A DNA stretch of 64,000 nt from Agapetus fuscipes. Lineage: Eukaryota; Arthropoda; Insecta; Trichoptera; Glossosomatidae. Below the pieces are notes generated by a model that saw only the letters and a list, made by a program, of their open reading frames with translations, did no database searches and was not told the DNA's origin. Within the stretch, counting starts at the first letter, position 1, and every line of letters starts with the position of its first letter. The DNA lies in contig OX637344.1 in assembly GCA_951799405.1 (NCBI GenBank), forward strand, positions 6,138,001 through 6,202,000, read 5' to 3'. Shown here in pieces: positions 1 to 11,077 of the stretch. The translations under genes were made by a program, and so were the position numbers.

Positions 1-154
1 GGGGACCACTGCTAATCAAATATTTTATTGTAGAGAGGAATTGCAAAGCCCTGCATTCCTATATCAACGTAGGTACAATAAACTGTCCTGGTACTTATGA
101 ACTGTTCTGGTTATGAGTCTGCGTACAAAATTCAAGCGCATTGTTTGTATGAAC

Positions 155-461
155 TGCAACTAAGCTGCACATACAGTGTATTCTTGCCTGCGTCATTCCC
201 AAAGGGGTTGCATATGCCGATTTGGGACCTATTTACTTTTACGGGTAGGGGGGGCACGCCAACCCACTCCAGTTGAAGCAGGGGTTTCCTAGCTCTCGAG
301 GGGGCTGGTTCTCATTTCTTGTGAAGGCTGCTCAGTAAACCTTGCCGGTATCAACTTTTTGGGTTAAACACCGAAACGGTGTTGATGGCACCCTTGGTGG
401 GGATCGAACCCTTACTCTCAGCATGGAATGCAAGCATTCTTTGCCGAGCTAGCTTGCCGAA
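155..461 (-). repeat. SINE B copy (tRNA-derived), near full length
   Basis: Read on the minus strand it starts with a degraded tRNA-like head (B box GGTTCGATCCCC at about 400-411) and ends near a block related to AACTAAGCTGCAC at 158-170. It matches the full copy at 30109-30446 in order: head, CACCGAAACGG block, AAACCTTGCCGG, GGGGGCTGG, CCTATTTA. Non-coding retroposon, probably transcribed by RNA polymerase III when young. The head is decayed (TTTGCCGAGCTAGCTTGCCG). Confidence 0.75.
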
Positions 462-601
462 ATCATATGTGAAACGGTCGTAAAAATAGAACCCAAGTCT
501 TTGTACCAACTGGACCATCAACTGGAGTTTATTTTCCTACAATTTTTAATTTAATCGATTCATCTCTTCGGGAAGAACAGAAAGCTTTCAGTTACTTAAC
601 G

Positions 602-948
602 CGTTTTTTTTACATTTTTAGCTTTTTTTTCGTGTGTGCTGTATTTTGTAAATTTTTTTTTGCTTTTTAATTACAGAACTATACATTGTTTAGGTTCAAT
701 ACTTAATATTTTTTCAATAATGTCAATAGTTTTTGAGTAAATATGGAAAAACTGTGTTCTTTGATTTAATTAAAATTTAATTCATTTAGTAGTTTCAGTT
801 TTTCCATATTTACTCAAAAACTGTTAACATTATTGAAAAAATGTTAAGTATTGAACCTAAACAATGTATAGTTCTGTAATTAAAAAGCAAAAAAAAAATT
901 ACAAAATACAGCACACACGAAAAAAAAGCTAAACATGTAAAAAAAACG
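602..948. repeat. Large inverted repeat, 153 bp arms, 41 bp spacer
   Basis: Arms 602-754 and 796-948 are reverse complements with only a few differences; both carry TCGTGTGTGCTGTATTTTG, TTCAATACTTAA and TATGGAAAAACTG or their complements. The spacer is AT-rich and no ORF is present. This looks like a foldback or MITE-type DNA element. No clear target-site duplication was found next to the arms, so the true termini and superfamily are unknown. Confidence 0.8.
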
Positions 949-2450
949 TGTTTTTTTAAATATTTTTTTGTTATTGCAATTCTTAAGTTATATATTTTGT
1001 TTAAGCTTTATAATTAAGATAAAAAATTAATAAACATGCTTGATTTTTTTGATTACTTTAACTATTTTGCTAAGACCATAAAGTGTAAGAAACAAAAATG
1101 GCAGACTTAGCTTTATAACACGCCTTATGTAGTTCTGCTTTTTGCGTACCCTACTTAAATTCAAATGATAAAATAGTACATTTAATGCCAAAACATAAAT
1201 GGTATAAAAAATATGTTGATTTACCTTCCAAATATTGCAAAAAATAGCACAATAGTATTATTCCTATCTATAGAATTTAACCCCATGCGTGCAAAAATAG
1301 GGGGTCTGTACTGTGTAGTAGTCCGGGGGTTATTTTAGGCACACCCTGCGCTAAGGGGGGTTTGAGGGCCAGACTGTGTTATTGGCCACCCCTAAAATTG
1401 TTCAGGATTACCATATTCAACGTCACTTCTTTTTATTGCCTGCGATAGTCGCTTTTATTGCACTATAACACAAAACGTTTATTTTTTATCTGCTCGAGTA
1501 AATATCGATATGCTAAACTGGCGTTGGTACACGAGAGATTTTCAAATCAAAATTACTGAAAAAACTATTCGGTGTGTGCGTGTTTTTTTTTTAACTCAAT
1601 AAAGCCTAAGTTAATATTTGTAGTCCTTTTTATCCGACAGCTTTATAATAACATATATTTACAAAAAATGCCAAAAAAATTATATCCCTCATTTGTTTTA
1701 CTGTTTTTTAAGATTCTAGCAAACATTAAACATGAAAAAGTTGCAAATATATAGTTGTACTTTTTATTTATTTTTTAAATGAGGTAGTTTTACGTTTTGA
1801 AGTGTTCACGATTACATCGAATTTTATCGAAGCTTTTTTTGTATTTAAGTGTTTTGAGTTATGTTAGTATGAATTTTATGAGATTTTTTTTTGTTCCAGG
1901 CAGTTTTAAAGCAAGCAATTAATTTCCAAATCAATTTTTAAACAAGCATTTTTTCTTTGTTCCAGGTATGTCCAGAATATCTTAAAAATATTCAACAAAA
2001 GTTTGGTAAGATAACTACCTATATTTCTAGTTAGTACTTCACTCTTTCATAAATTTTATGTACGCTATTTGCATTATACTTTGAATCAATAAATTTAACA
2101 TCTCAATTACAATAGAAATTCAAAGAATATTTCTCAATAGATGAAACCATCTTTGTTTAAAATAGATATTTCTCAATTTTCAAATATTTGATATCTTATT
2201 GTGCTTCGTAGTGTTTGTCAAATACCATAAATTTCCCACTTATCGTGCACTCAAGATCTCCATCTGAGAGACGCCATGGCATGTGTATCAAACGATAAAA
2301 AATATCCCATCCAATGGGAGTATCAGGGAGATGCCATCACATAAAATCATTTCTACATTCATCATAAATATGAGATGTCCTCACGGTTCAAGTTGTTGAC
2401 GCAGTAGTTTAGTGTGCGTGTGTTGCAGTGAACTTGTTTGAATTGCCATC
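949..2450. other. No gene seen; AT-rich with one MITE fragment
   Basis: No coherent protein or exon is recognisable. At 1066-1107 there is a short piece (GACCATAAAGTGTAAGAAA) that matches the inner part of the hairpin at 5345-5600 in reverse orientation. The segment 1300-1400 is locally G-rich (GTCCGGGGGTTATTTTAGG) but otherwise unexplained. Confidence 0.5.
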
Positions 2451-2557
2451 TCTCAAATGAACATAAGCTCTGCAACTCTTGCCGACCTTCCCTGAAACAG
2501 GGGTGACATTGGCAAAGTTAACATTTTTTTACAGTATGGGTGGTCAGCCTCATATCA
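2451..2557 (-). repeat. Family A repeat, partial
   Basis: Contains the family A core on the minus strand (GCCGACCTTCCCTGAAACAG, GGGTGACATTGGCAAAG, CAGTATGGGTGGTCAGCCTC). The half that carries the palindromes and the TTAGATTA tail is missing. Confidence 0.8.
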
Positions 2558-3542
2558 CTGTCTTATGTTTTGGTCAGTGTCGTATACATGGTAGAATTTA
2601 TTTTTGGATGGTTTTTTTTCATCTAGTTTTCATAGAATTTACATATTTTTATTTCATTTAGTAAAAAAGAGAGGATTAATTTAGTACAAATCTTTTAAAT
2701 TTTGAAATAATTCTACATGAATCTTAAATGTTTTCCAAATAGATCAACAAAATATGAACACAGTGGAGAAATAATTATTTGGCATTATAAAGTAAAAAAA
2801 AAGTATTTATCCTGTGAATGAAAATAGATTCATCAGAGATTCATCATACGTAAATTTATCTGCAAACTTATACCTAACCAGGCAGTTTCTTCCTATTACT
2901 TAGTACTTACCATTGGTTGGGTGATTGCCAGTCCTCTGTTGTGGAATACCTTGCCGCACGAGATGAGAGCCATGGAGAGTGCAAATTTAAAAAAAAAAAA
3001 ATTGATGTGTTCAGGAAATGCTATTATTCTGTAGTGTCATTGCAAAACGGCACTTTAAAAATTGACTTATTTATATAATGACGTATAATCAGCTGTCTTA
3101 AACAACTTAAAAACTAACTCCATCAGAACGCAACGTTAAAGACCACTTTGTATTTCATTTGACATTTTTATCGCGTCTTATAAGTGACGTATCGTCGCTG
3201 ACAATGAGCCTTAACAATGGCTGGCCCTCTCTATTCAATCTAAATGACAATAAATAATATTTAAACAGCCGCTGTCACATTTGGGGTTAAGGAATATGTG
3301 TGAATTAGTCGGGGGACCCCCAGTTTTTTAGGGGTCCCACTCGCACGACTGGCGGGACACAAAGGGTTAATGATACGGGCAATAACGCGGGGTACAAATG
3401 AATATTAATACGTTTTTTGTTTGGTGGTTTTTAACAGCATTTATTTGCTTAGTATATTATATTCAAATTATGCTTGATAATCGTGTGGTTTAATTTTTGA
3501 ATGCGGGTTACGAATTAGTATTTAAAAGATGGTTAAGTTAAT
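2558..3542. other. No recognisable feature
   Basis: AT-rich spacer with a poly(A) run near 2989-3001 and a short GC-richer patch at 3310-3360 (GGGGGACCCCCAG, a small palindrome). No coding signal or repeat match within the window was found. Confidence 0.4.
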
Positions 3543-3674
3543 CTTGCGGGTATTTTATTTTGAGTTTGAAATAAACACCGAAAGAGGAATCATCTCTGAC
3601 ACTCTTAGTGGGATTTGAACCCGAGCTATCGGCATGAAATGCAAGCACTCTACCAAGTGAGATATTGGCCGGAC
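3543..3674 (-). repeat. SINE B copy, head half only
   Basis: Minus-strand tRNA-like head with A-box and B-box remnants (complement of TGGGATTTGAACCC at 3609-3622 and CTCTACCAAGTGAGATATTGG), followed by the AATAAACACCGAAAG block. The tail half is missing. Confidence 0.75.
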
Positions 3675-4284
3675 GATAATTTTTTTTTCCATAAAACCTC
3701 GTAGGAACATTGTTTTTTCTTACCCTAAAACTACTTTTACAAATCTCCTCATTTTCCTGATGGCATGATATTGAACACCGTTCTTTTATCTTTAGGTACT
3801 CGTAAAAATAATAGGGGATGTATCCGAAGTAATGTAATCGTTTTAAAATTGATTTCTTATTCTTCCTCTTTACCCGTGTTCAATTCCAATCGGCTTTTCT
3901 CCCCGCCAATGCTACAATCCATCTTGTTTTAAATTCCCTTCGGATTATTTCGCTCCGTTTACCGTCTTTTTTTCTCTTCCCTTAGCGACTTCTGCCTTCC
4001 TCCCTTCATCCCTTTCTCCATTACTCCCCTTCTCTCATCATCGTCATCATCACTTGAACGACAACCTTCGCTTACAAAGGATAGGTTGAAAGGGTGGATC
4101 CGATTTTCGCTGCCTGGGGACAAATTTGGCCATTTATACGTCTTTTTGGCAAAGTATTTCGTACTATTCCATATCCGAGTAACCCATTGAAATAACCGCA
4201 TTTTTGTTTATTCATGTGTGTGATATCTACAAGGAGCCAGTAGGGTGTATCACTGCATACTAATTACACAATTAAAACACTCTC
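3675..4284. other. No recognisable feature
   Basis: Mixed pyrimidine-rich sequence (about 3950-4060). Open stretches here have no recognisable protein content. Confidence 0.4.
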
Positions 4285-4420
4285 AGCACTAGAAGGCTAA
4301 AGGAGACCAGGACGGCCAAAAATGCGATGGATGGATGGTGTCAACGCAGATGCAGCCAAGACAGACATACTTGGCTTGAGAGCAAAGGCGATGGACAGGC
4401 GAGAGTGGAGGAGAAGATGG
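4285..4420 (+). mobile_element. LINE fragment, C-terminal end of RTE-like ORF
   Basis: Translation around 4302-4420 gives RRPGRPKMRWMDGV and, further on, AMDRREWRRRW followed by a stop. This matches the usual C-terminal tail of arthropod RTE-type endonuclease/reverse-transcriptase ORFs (GRPxxRWxDxVxxDA...DRxEWR). Only the last ~45 codons survive. It meets the next LINE tail-to-tail at a TGATGATGA microsatellite (about 4410-4425). Confidence 0.65.
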
Positions 4421-4640
4421 TGATGATGAGTTGATTTCTTTATAGCGCCGTTTCGTATTGTAGTCACTTCAAGGGCGCTTGTGCAAATGATGCCAAAATT
4501 TGCTTGTCTTCAGTGCGTTTCAGAATTTTACATGGTCTTTTAGCTGTCTCACATGATGAGGCAGGCAGTTCCAGGTCAAATGACCAGCAACTGCAAATGC
4601 ACGCTCTCCAAACACTGACTGTGTAAACTCTTGTTATCGG
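4421..4640 (-). mobile_element. LINE 3' end fragment (AFAVAG...W type)
   Basis: On the minus strand the sequence reads FGERAFAVAGHLTWNCLP and then VRQLKDHV, the C-terminal signature of Jockey/CR1/L2-type LINE ORF2 proteins, followed by a short 3' UTR (CGGCGCTATAAAGAAATC) and an (ATC)n tail. Related fragments lie at 28385-28530, 37065-37275 and 54957-55140. 5' truncated. Confidence 0.7.
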
Positions 4641-4737
4641 TGCTTTAATAAAGCTGTGACGCTTATTTTGCCGAGGAGAATCCTGGATTCAGTAAAGTAG
4701 GAAGCAATTCAGTAAACTCAGGGCTTCCGAGCTCATG

Positions 4738-4850
4738 ACGATGATGATTTGACAAGGAAAACTTAAACGAAACTGTCCGGAATGAATCAACTAGACCACG
4801 GCTACATAGCCCGAAAAAAGTGATTGTTATGTCAAGAAGTACCGGCCGTG
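4738..4850 (-). repeat. Repeat block shared with 27985-28090 (Penelope-like?)
   Basis: The complement of 4770-4830 (GGGCTATGTAGCCGTGGTCT, ATTCCGGACAGTTTCG) matches 28010-28056 closely. In the 28 kb copy this block leads into a hammerhead-like stem-loop, which has been lost here. Confidence 0.5.
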
Positions 4851-5344
4851 AAAGCTTCAATGTACAATTAAGGAAAACTTAGTTGAATTAATAAAACTGA
4901 CTAAATCTTAATTGATGAAAAATATTTTGATGCTTTTTTAGTCAGTTTTAAAGCAATTCAATTACGTTTTCCCTATCATATACATTATCAAATGGAACAG
5001 TATTTTTATGGATTACTCGTATATGAAAAATTACAAGAAATTTTGCCAAAAAAATAGTAAGTTTTGTCGCCAGGCAGCTTAAATCAGATCGTCCCATTCG
5101 ACGTATCGTTTGTAAAGGCGCTGCCGGGGTAGGTCTCGGCCTCCCCCCTTTGGTACAAATAATCGCAATTTGTCAATCAATCGGAGCTTACCGGATTTAT
5201 TTTATATGTGCCCATTTCCTTTTCGGATAAAAAAAAAACGAAATCGATTTCTTTCTTTCGCAAAAAAAGGCGGAATGTTTTTCCGTTGTAATTGTAATGG
5301 GATCTAAAACGTAGCAAATGTAGCTACAATGTGTATGAATTTTG

Positions 5345-5600
5345 AATGTACCAGTACCCTTAGTACGAGTTGCAAAACTTGAGGAAAGTAAAGTTTACGG
5401 AAAATATTAAAGAGTGGTTTTCTCCGAAATCTGCCGTTTTCTTACACTTTATGGTCTTAGCAAAAGAGTTACAGTGATCAAGAAAATCAAGTTCAAACAA
5501 ACAAAAACGGCAGATTTTGGGGAAAACCACTCTTTAATACTTTCCGTAAACTTTACTTTACTCAAGTGTTGCAATTTGTACTCAGGGACCAGGGTACTGC
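5345..5600. repeat. MITE-like hairpin element, ~90 bp arms
   Basis: The left arm (5345-5437: GTACCAGTACCCTTAGTACG, AAAGTTTACGGAAAATATT, CCGAAATCTGCCGTTTTC) is repeated in reverse complement at about 5503-5600. The element has no coding capacity of its own; the 87-codon open stretch across it is a by-product of the hairpin. A piece of its centre occurs at 1066-1107, so it is an interspersed family. Confidence 0.75.
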
Positions 5601-6439
5601 AATATATCTATAGAAATCTAGCGGCAGATGAGCGAAACTTTTTATACCTAGAATACAAGCTGATATACAAAATTTAGTCAGGTATATTTGTTGGTTTTTT
5701 TTTTAACAAACTTATTTTTATTTATTCAAAAAACTTTTGTATTTTCTAGTAGATATACAAACGCTTACACTTGCTCTGCTTGTGGGCATGCATTATGTAT
5801 GAATCTTAAATGCCTCTATCTTTGCATCTTCAATCATAGATAATTGTACTTAAATCATTGACTTAAATACAGTAAATATTTTTATTTTTATTTCTACGTA
5901 TTTTTTATAATTAAAAAAATCCCTTACATTGTCTTTGTTCCCCAATACCTTGCAGAATATTTTTTGCTTGTCTTATATTTTTCCAATGATTAATTTGTTA
6001 TTTTACGAATATAGGTAACATGCTTAAATCCTCAATAAGAAATAATTGAATACATATTGTTAAACGGGAAAACCCCCCTTCTATTTATTCATACAAAAAT
6101 ATCCAATATCACCTTTGTTCCATTATAGTAATCCCTGTAGTAATAATGCATGGAAAATATCTAATAGAAAGCATTATTAGCAAAATTCTGCTAAACGGTT
6201 AGCAAAGCATTAAGGGATGAATAGGACATAGAATTGGGGGAAGAAATAGAATATGATAATAAATATTTTTGGGCTTATTGGGTATGAGGGTGGTTTGCAG
6301 TAATACACGGTTATTTTCCGTAAATGTTTAAAATGTCGAAGGTGAATAAAATAACTAGAAATAAATGGTCGATTTTTAATTTAGCATTTATTTCACCTCA
6401 AGTAATTTCGACTTTCTTACGTCTTTTTAAAAAGGAAAC
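5601..6439. other. No recognisable feature
   Basis: AT-rich, with TTTTTTTT and AAAA runs. No ORF or repeat recognised. Confidence 0.4.
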
Positions 6440-6591
6440 TCCTTTTGAAATGTTCACATGGAAGTTCACGTAAGCAAAATTTAATGCTCAATTTGAGAAA
6501 ATAAAATTCTGTGTTGTGAAAAGTTATTTTTATATTAATTTCAAAAGTCCTTTTGAAATGTTCACTTGGAAATGACGTAAGCAATTTAAAT
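6440..6591. repeat. Short direct repeat, ~35 bp units 110 bp apart
   Basis: CTTTTGAAATGTTCAC followed by ACGTAAGCA occurs at about 6440-6475 and again at 6551-6586. A related AAAATAAAATTC[TC]GTGT block lies at 6497-6515 and at 6905-6922, on the other side of the SINE C insertion. This suggests a local tandem repeat interrupted by the SINE. Confidence 0.5.
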
Positions 6592-6884
6592 AATAATATT
6601 AGGATGATTGATTTGGTGAGCGCTGTTTTTGTGTGTATCACACCTCAAGAGCCCTCTGCGAGCTTTAATCGTCGCTGTAGAAAGCGCCAATTCTCAAGCA
6701 AGACCCAGTTTTTGTAAGGTTGGGTGGATCTTTCAGTGACCGGTCTTTGGTAAAGGTTATGATTTTTTCAACCCAGCGAAGAGCACATTTGGAAATATAA
6801 ATGGTATATTTTTGTGCTCCGCCGGGATTCGAATGCACAACCTTCCATTAACGAGTCCGAAGTGTTGCCACTGGACTACGGATG
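6592..6884 (-). repeat. SINE C copy (tRNA-derived, LINE-type tail), full length
   Basis: On the minus strand: tRNA-like head with A-box-like TAGTCCAGTGGCAACACTTC and B-box-like GGATTCGAAT complement, a central body (GAGCACATTTGGAAATATAA), and a 3' end that includes GAGGGCTCTTGAGGTGTGAT and ACAAAAACAGCGCTCACC. That 3' end is shared with the LINE at 31925-32755. No protein. Confidence 0.8.
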
Positions 6885-7452
6885 TCAAGAAATGCGCAAT
6901 TTGTGAAAATAAAATTCCGTGTGGGGAAATAAAAAATATATATTTTCATTAAAATGAATTTTCATTGAGTAAATACACAGACACTGAAAAGTTTTACAAT
7001 TTCTTAAGACTCATAGCCATACGTAATTAAAAAAAAACTGAAAACCCCAAAAACGTAAGAATAAGTAAGATTGGAAAATTAAAATCAAAACACGTAGAAT
7101 GCAGTTGCGTTTTGATGTATGAGGTCTTAAAGTGGTAACTTCTCAACTGAGTCTTCACTTCTCAAGCAAAGTCAAACATCTAGAAGTTTCTGACAAACAC
7201 ATTTGGCAGATTGGCGAAGTGGATGCGAAGTCCAAGAAAGCCAAAGTTCCCAAGCTGATGGAAGAACCCGCAAGTTTACTAAGAGACGACAGTATTTGCG
7301 TACAAGTCATCTACATCTGACATCCGACTTCTAATTCTATGTACCTACCTATGTGATGAAATTGTCCCAAGTTTAAGTTATCGTTTGGGACGTATTTACT
7401 TACACAAGTAAGAAGGCTCAGACTTACGCCAGATAGTCGCATAGAAGTCAAG
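6885..7452. other. No recognisable feature
   Basis: Contains a 62-codon open stretch (7132-7317) with no recognisable domain and no supporting splice or promoter signal; I do not call it a gene. Confidence 0.4.
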
Positions 7453-7714
7453 TTCCTTGACTAATAGGCTTGTATGAGACTGACCAGTGACCACCCATAC
7501 TGTAGATTGTAGAAAACGGTACACTTTTTCAAATGTCACGCTTTGTCGAGGAAGGTCGGCAAGAGTTGCGGCATATGATCATTTGAGGCTTAGGTTTTAA
7601 TTGTGTAAGTACTCATACAGCATTTCTAAGCGTAAACTTACATGCGATGCTTGTGTGTATGCCTTAAATATGAATCCTGAATGTTAATACATAATTGCAT
7701 CTTAGATTACTGAT
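7453..7714 (+). repeat. Family A repeat, full length, diverged
   Basis: Starts TTCCTTGACTAATAGGCTTG, contains GACCACCCATACTGTA and GAAGGTCGGCAAGAGTTGCG, and ends CTTAGATTACTGATT. One of the more diverged full copies (small insertion near the start). Confidence 0.8.
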
Positions 7715-8321
7715 TTTGTGATAGGCATGCAGAAACTATTTATTTTCACCAATAACGTACTCAGCATTTCGAGCATAGTCAGGCAAGCATGTTCATTTTT
7801 TCCGGTTTCCGGAAGGCCAAGTATTCATCCATTTTACAATCTTATGTCCTGGTATAAAATTATGTGAATGTTTTGCGTTTGAAAATCTTTTGAAGCTTAA
7901 AAAGATACCTTGTAAAAGGTACGTACCTGTACCTAAAAATACACCCATCAAATAGCACTTAATTTTTTGTATATAAAATGAAGAGTACACACAGATCTCC
8001 CATGAAGAGTTTTCCGTTTACTTATGGCGTCATTGAGTGGGTACTAAATCGAAATAGTTTATTGAATACGAAAATCATTTTGAATGTTTACCTTATGAGA
8101 GTTTAGTTGGAATCAATCATGTTTATGATTTCCTCTTTCCCGGTAGTGTAAATATTATTGTGAATCTGCGGTAGGTAGATTTTGGCTACAAAATAGCCTA
8201 AAATTCATCAAAATCGGCGCCATCTATTGGAGAGACAGAAAGGTTGATTTACATAAAAATTTCAGGCCTGAAATCTTCTCAAAACTATAAGTAAATATAT
8301 TTGAACTATTGGTATACTGTA
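7715..8321. other. No recognisable feature
   Basis: AT-rich; no repeat or coding match found by reading. Confidence 0.4.
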
Positions 8322-8470
8322 ACTGTAACTCTTCGACATTCCGCTAGGAGTGGTCAGAGCCTCTGCGGAGCTGCCTCCATTTCTTCCTATCCTTACATAC
8401 CTACCTTTTCAATTCATTCATATATATCACCTTTTTCATAAATTTTCTTCTTTTACACTTACTTTAAATT
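8322..8470 (-). mobile_element. LINE 3' fragment (RTE-like tail)
   Basis: Complement of the block at 33840-33935: GTAACTGTAACTCTTCGACA, CCGCTAGGAGTGGTCAGAGC, TCCTATCCTTACATACCTAC. That block ends a LINE ORF on the + strand at 33.7-33.9 kb. Sister fragments: 19372-19510 and 26478-26635. Confidence 0.65.
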
Positions 8471-8659
8471 TCAGGAATAAATTTATGGCTTGATCTGAGA
8501 CTTACCTAAGAGTCCATAATCTATAACACAAGTTGCAAAGATAAATTTCATTTAAGAATCATATTAAATTCATTCAGTGGACGAGAATGGTTGACTTTTC
8601 AGTACTTACGTAAGAAGAAGTATTTGTTGAAAAGTAAATGGATATATCCGTAAAGGGTA

Positions 8660-8892
8660 TTCCTTGACTTATAGATTGATATGAGGCTGATCCCCGATAA
8701 TGTAAAAATGGTTCACTTTGCCAATGTCACCCCTATTTCAGGGAAGATCGGCAAGAGTTGCAGGGCCTATTTTCATTTGAGATTAGGTTTCTATATTGTA
8801 GGGCCACATGCGGCATGTGATAGCGCGAACTTATACATGTCTTTAATATGAATCTTAAATGATATAGATCCTTGCAGCTTAGATTTAGAGGG
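8660..8892 (+). repeat. Family A repeat, full length
   Basis: TTCCTTGACTTATAGATTG at the start, GGTTCACTTTGCCAATGTC, GGAAGATCGGCAAGAGTTGC, ACATGCGGCATGT palindrome, CTTAGATTTAGAG end. Confidence 0.85.
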
Positions 8893-9370
8893 ACCAAGAT
8901 GATTGACTTTTCAGTAAGTAAGAATGGGGACTTTGTTGAAAAGTAAGAGACTTGTAAATTTGATTGGTACTGAATCACTTGTTTAATAAATAATTTTCAT
9001 CCCTTAGTTTAAGTAACTAAAAGTTCCTGGGGTGTTTTGAGTGTGTTGACCGTTGCCATCCCTGTGCGTGCGTCCTGGAGCGTTCTGAAGCGACACCTAC
9101 TATCAAGGGAACAGGCCTTATCACTGCACTGCTCTATGACGTCATGTGAGGAAGGCGAATCAACTTTATCACATTTATGTGTCAATCATCCCTACCACAA
9201 ACTTAATCGAAAGATTAATTAACTTATTTGTGGAATTTATCTCAAGACTTCTAAAGATATCAACGTTTTACATTAATAAATCGTCTACGCGAGTATTTTC
9301 CAAGTTTGAGACACAGCCAATATCCAACAGGGATTACGCCACAAGAAACTGCTTATACATCCTATTAATT
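8893..9370. other. No recognisable feature
   Basis: Overlapping open stretches near 9037-9222 have no recognisable domain. No repeats recognised. Confidence 0.4.
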
Positions 9371-9541
9371 ATTGCAAATGTTACCCCTGCTTCAGGGAAA
9401 GCTGACAAGAATTGCACAGTTTGTGTTAATTTGAAGTTTGGGTTTTACTTTGTAAGTAATGCAGCATGGTAAACGCAAGCTTGCATTAAATATGAATCTA
9501 AATGTTAACATAATCTTCGCGACTTAGACTATAGATTATAA
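9371..9541 (+). repeat. Family A repeat, 5' truncated
   Basis: Begins within the core (ATGTTACCCCTGCTTCAGGG) and runs to GACTTAGACTATAGATTATA. The first ~90 bp of the family are missing. Confidence 0.75.
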
Positions 9542-9564
9542 ATACGGTACTACTATTAAACGCT

Positions 9565-10259
9565 ACTTAGCTACACATATGTGCAACTTGTTGCCGCGTT
9601 TTCCCCGAAGGGTTCGCGTGTGACGATGGAACCTATTTATTTTTTACAGGTAAGCCCTTACGCCAACCACTTCAGTTTCAGCTGCCGGGGGGGCTGGTAT
9701 TCATTTATTGTGAAGGCTGAGTAAACCTTTCCGGTAATTTATTTCGGGTTTGAAATAAAAACTGCAACAGGAAATCATTTGTGACACCCTCGGTGGGATT
9801 TGAACGCAAGCTCTTGTGAGGGTTTTTCTTTTGATAGTATTCAATTAGGATGTTTGTAATATGTGAGGATATTCACTGCTAACTTTTCGTTCGTTCAAAA
9901 TCCGCTACAAGACTCAAGCCGTGCTCAAGAGAACTCTCTCACACCATTTGTGGCTCTGCTACAAATCACTTAATAATATCACTTATAAAACAGATAAGGA
10001 ATCAAACATTTAAACACACTTTATTATTCCACAATCACAATGTATATATAATAAACCACAGCAATATTAATTATGACCAAATTCACATGCTTGTGGCTCT
10101 CACGCCAGGCAAGCTTCTTCTCCCTTTCTGCATTCTTTTGTTTTCCTTTTTCCATTCAAATTCAAATCTCATGTTCCATTCCACCAAACAAACAAATTCA
10201 TCTCGTTACACTCTCGGCGTGGAATGCAAGTACTCTACCTAACTGACCTATCGACCGGA
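9565..10259 (-). repeat. SINE B copy split by a solo LTR
   Basis: The tail part lies at 9565-9814 (TTGCCGCGTTTTCCCCGAAG, GAAGGCTGAGTAAACC, GTGGGATTTGAACGC) and the rest of the tRNA-like head at 10211-10259 (CTCTCGGCGTGGAATGCAAG, CTATCGACCGGAC). Removing 9815-10210 plus one CTCT restores the family order exactly, so the two halves were once one SINE. Confidence 0.85.
9815..10210. mobile_element. Solo LTR (396 bp) inserted in SINE B
   Basis: The insert begins TGTGAGGG and ends CGTTACA, the 5'-TG...CA-3' ends expected of an LTR, and is flanked by a 4 bp target duplication CTCT (9811-9814 and 10211-10214). It has no ORF and contains AATAAA-like signals (about 10052). It is unrelated to the LTRs at 13940, 38908 and 53256. 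The orientation is undecided. The insertion is very well supported by the split SINE; LTR identity is inferred from ends and size. Confidence 0.7.
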
Positions 10260-10523
10260 CTAATCTAATCTAATCTAATCTAATCTAAGCTGCAAAGATA
10301 TATATCATTTAAGTTTTATATTAAATGCATTCCCACAAGCAGATATGTATAATTTCGCGCTAACACATGCCGCATGTGGACCTACAATATAAAAACCCAA
10401 TCTCAAATGAACATAAGCCTTGCAACTCTTGCCGTCCTTCCCTGAAACAGAGGTGACATTGGCAAAGTGAACCAATTTTTACATTATGGGTGGTCAGCCG
10501 CATAACAACCTATAAGTCAAGGA
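10260..10523 (-). repeat. Family A repeat, full length, with (AATCT)n tail
   Basis: Minus-strand copy beginning, in + coordinates, with five AATCT-type tail units, then GACATTGGCAAAGTGAACC and CCTATAAGTCAAGGAC at the element's 5' end. It abuts the head end of SINE B directly. Confidence 0.85.
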
Positions 10524-11077
10524 CTATAGATGAATAAGTTTTTCCCATACAGAAATTCTCGAATTTCTACCTGTAAAATCATCCAATGTGCCAATGGCCT
10601 ATTATGGTAGAAGCCATCGTTCATTTCTTCCACCCTCCACTGTCCTTCCCTGTGACGTAGCTGTGGGGTGTTAGGGATGATCACCCCTCCCCCCCAACCT
10701 TCTTCCTCCCACCCCCCACGTCACATCAGATAGAGAATTACACGGGCACACGCACTGCGAGAGACTGCACTATTAGTACTGCCGAAGGGGATTAGAGCAG
10801 AACTCCTCAAACTTGCCGGTACATTATAATGATCATCCTTGCCCTCCGCTGAACAAGACTGTCTCCTAAGGATGTTGGATAAGAAGCGAACGAAACGTCG
10901 AGAACATTCAGATTCTCCACCAGCGGTCGAATCGCTTCTTTCGTTCGAATCGCCTGTATTCGCTTATATGATTGATTCTAATTTGCTAAATTTTTTGTAT
11001 GCGATTTTTTTTTTTTGTATAGATTTCTTGTTCAGGTTTTGTTCTTTTTTATACTTAAATGTTATTTATTATTAGTA
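10524..11077. other. No gene; C-rich patch
   Basis: 10640-10725 is strongly C-rich on the + strand (ATCACCCCTCCCCCCCAACC, CCACCCCCCACGTCAC). No ORF of note. TTTTTATACTTAAATG just before 11078 is shared with the flank of the 30849 copy. Confidence 0.4.

Noticed and set aside
7132..7320. 62-codon open frame with charged residues
   Set aside because: No family resemblance, no splice or promoter support; length is within chance for this sequence.
10261..10290. CRISPR-like or direct-repeat array (AATCT)n
   Set aside because: Simple tail of a family A repeat; no spacers.
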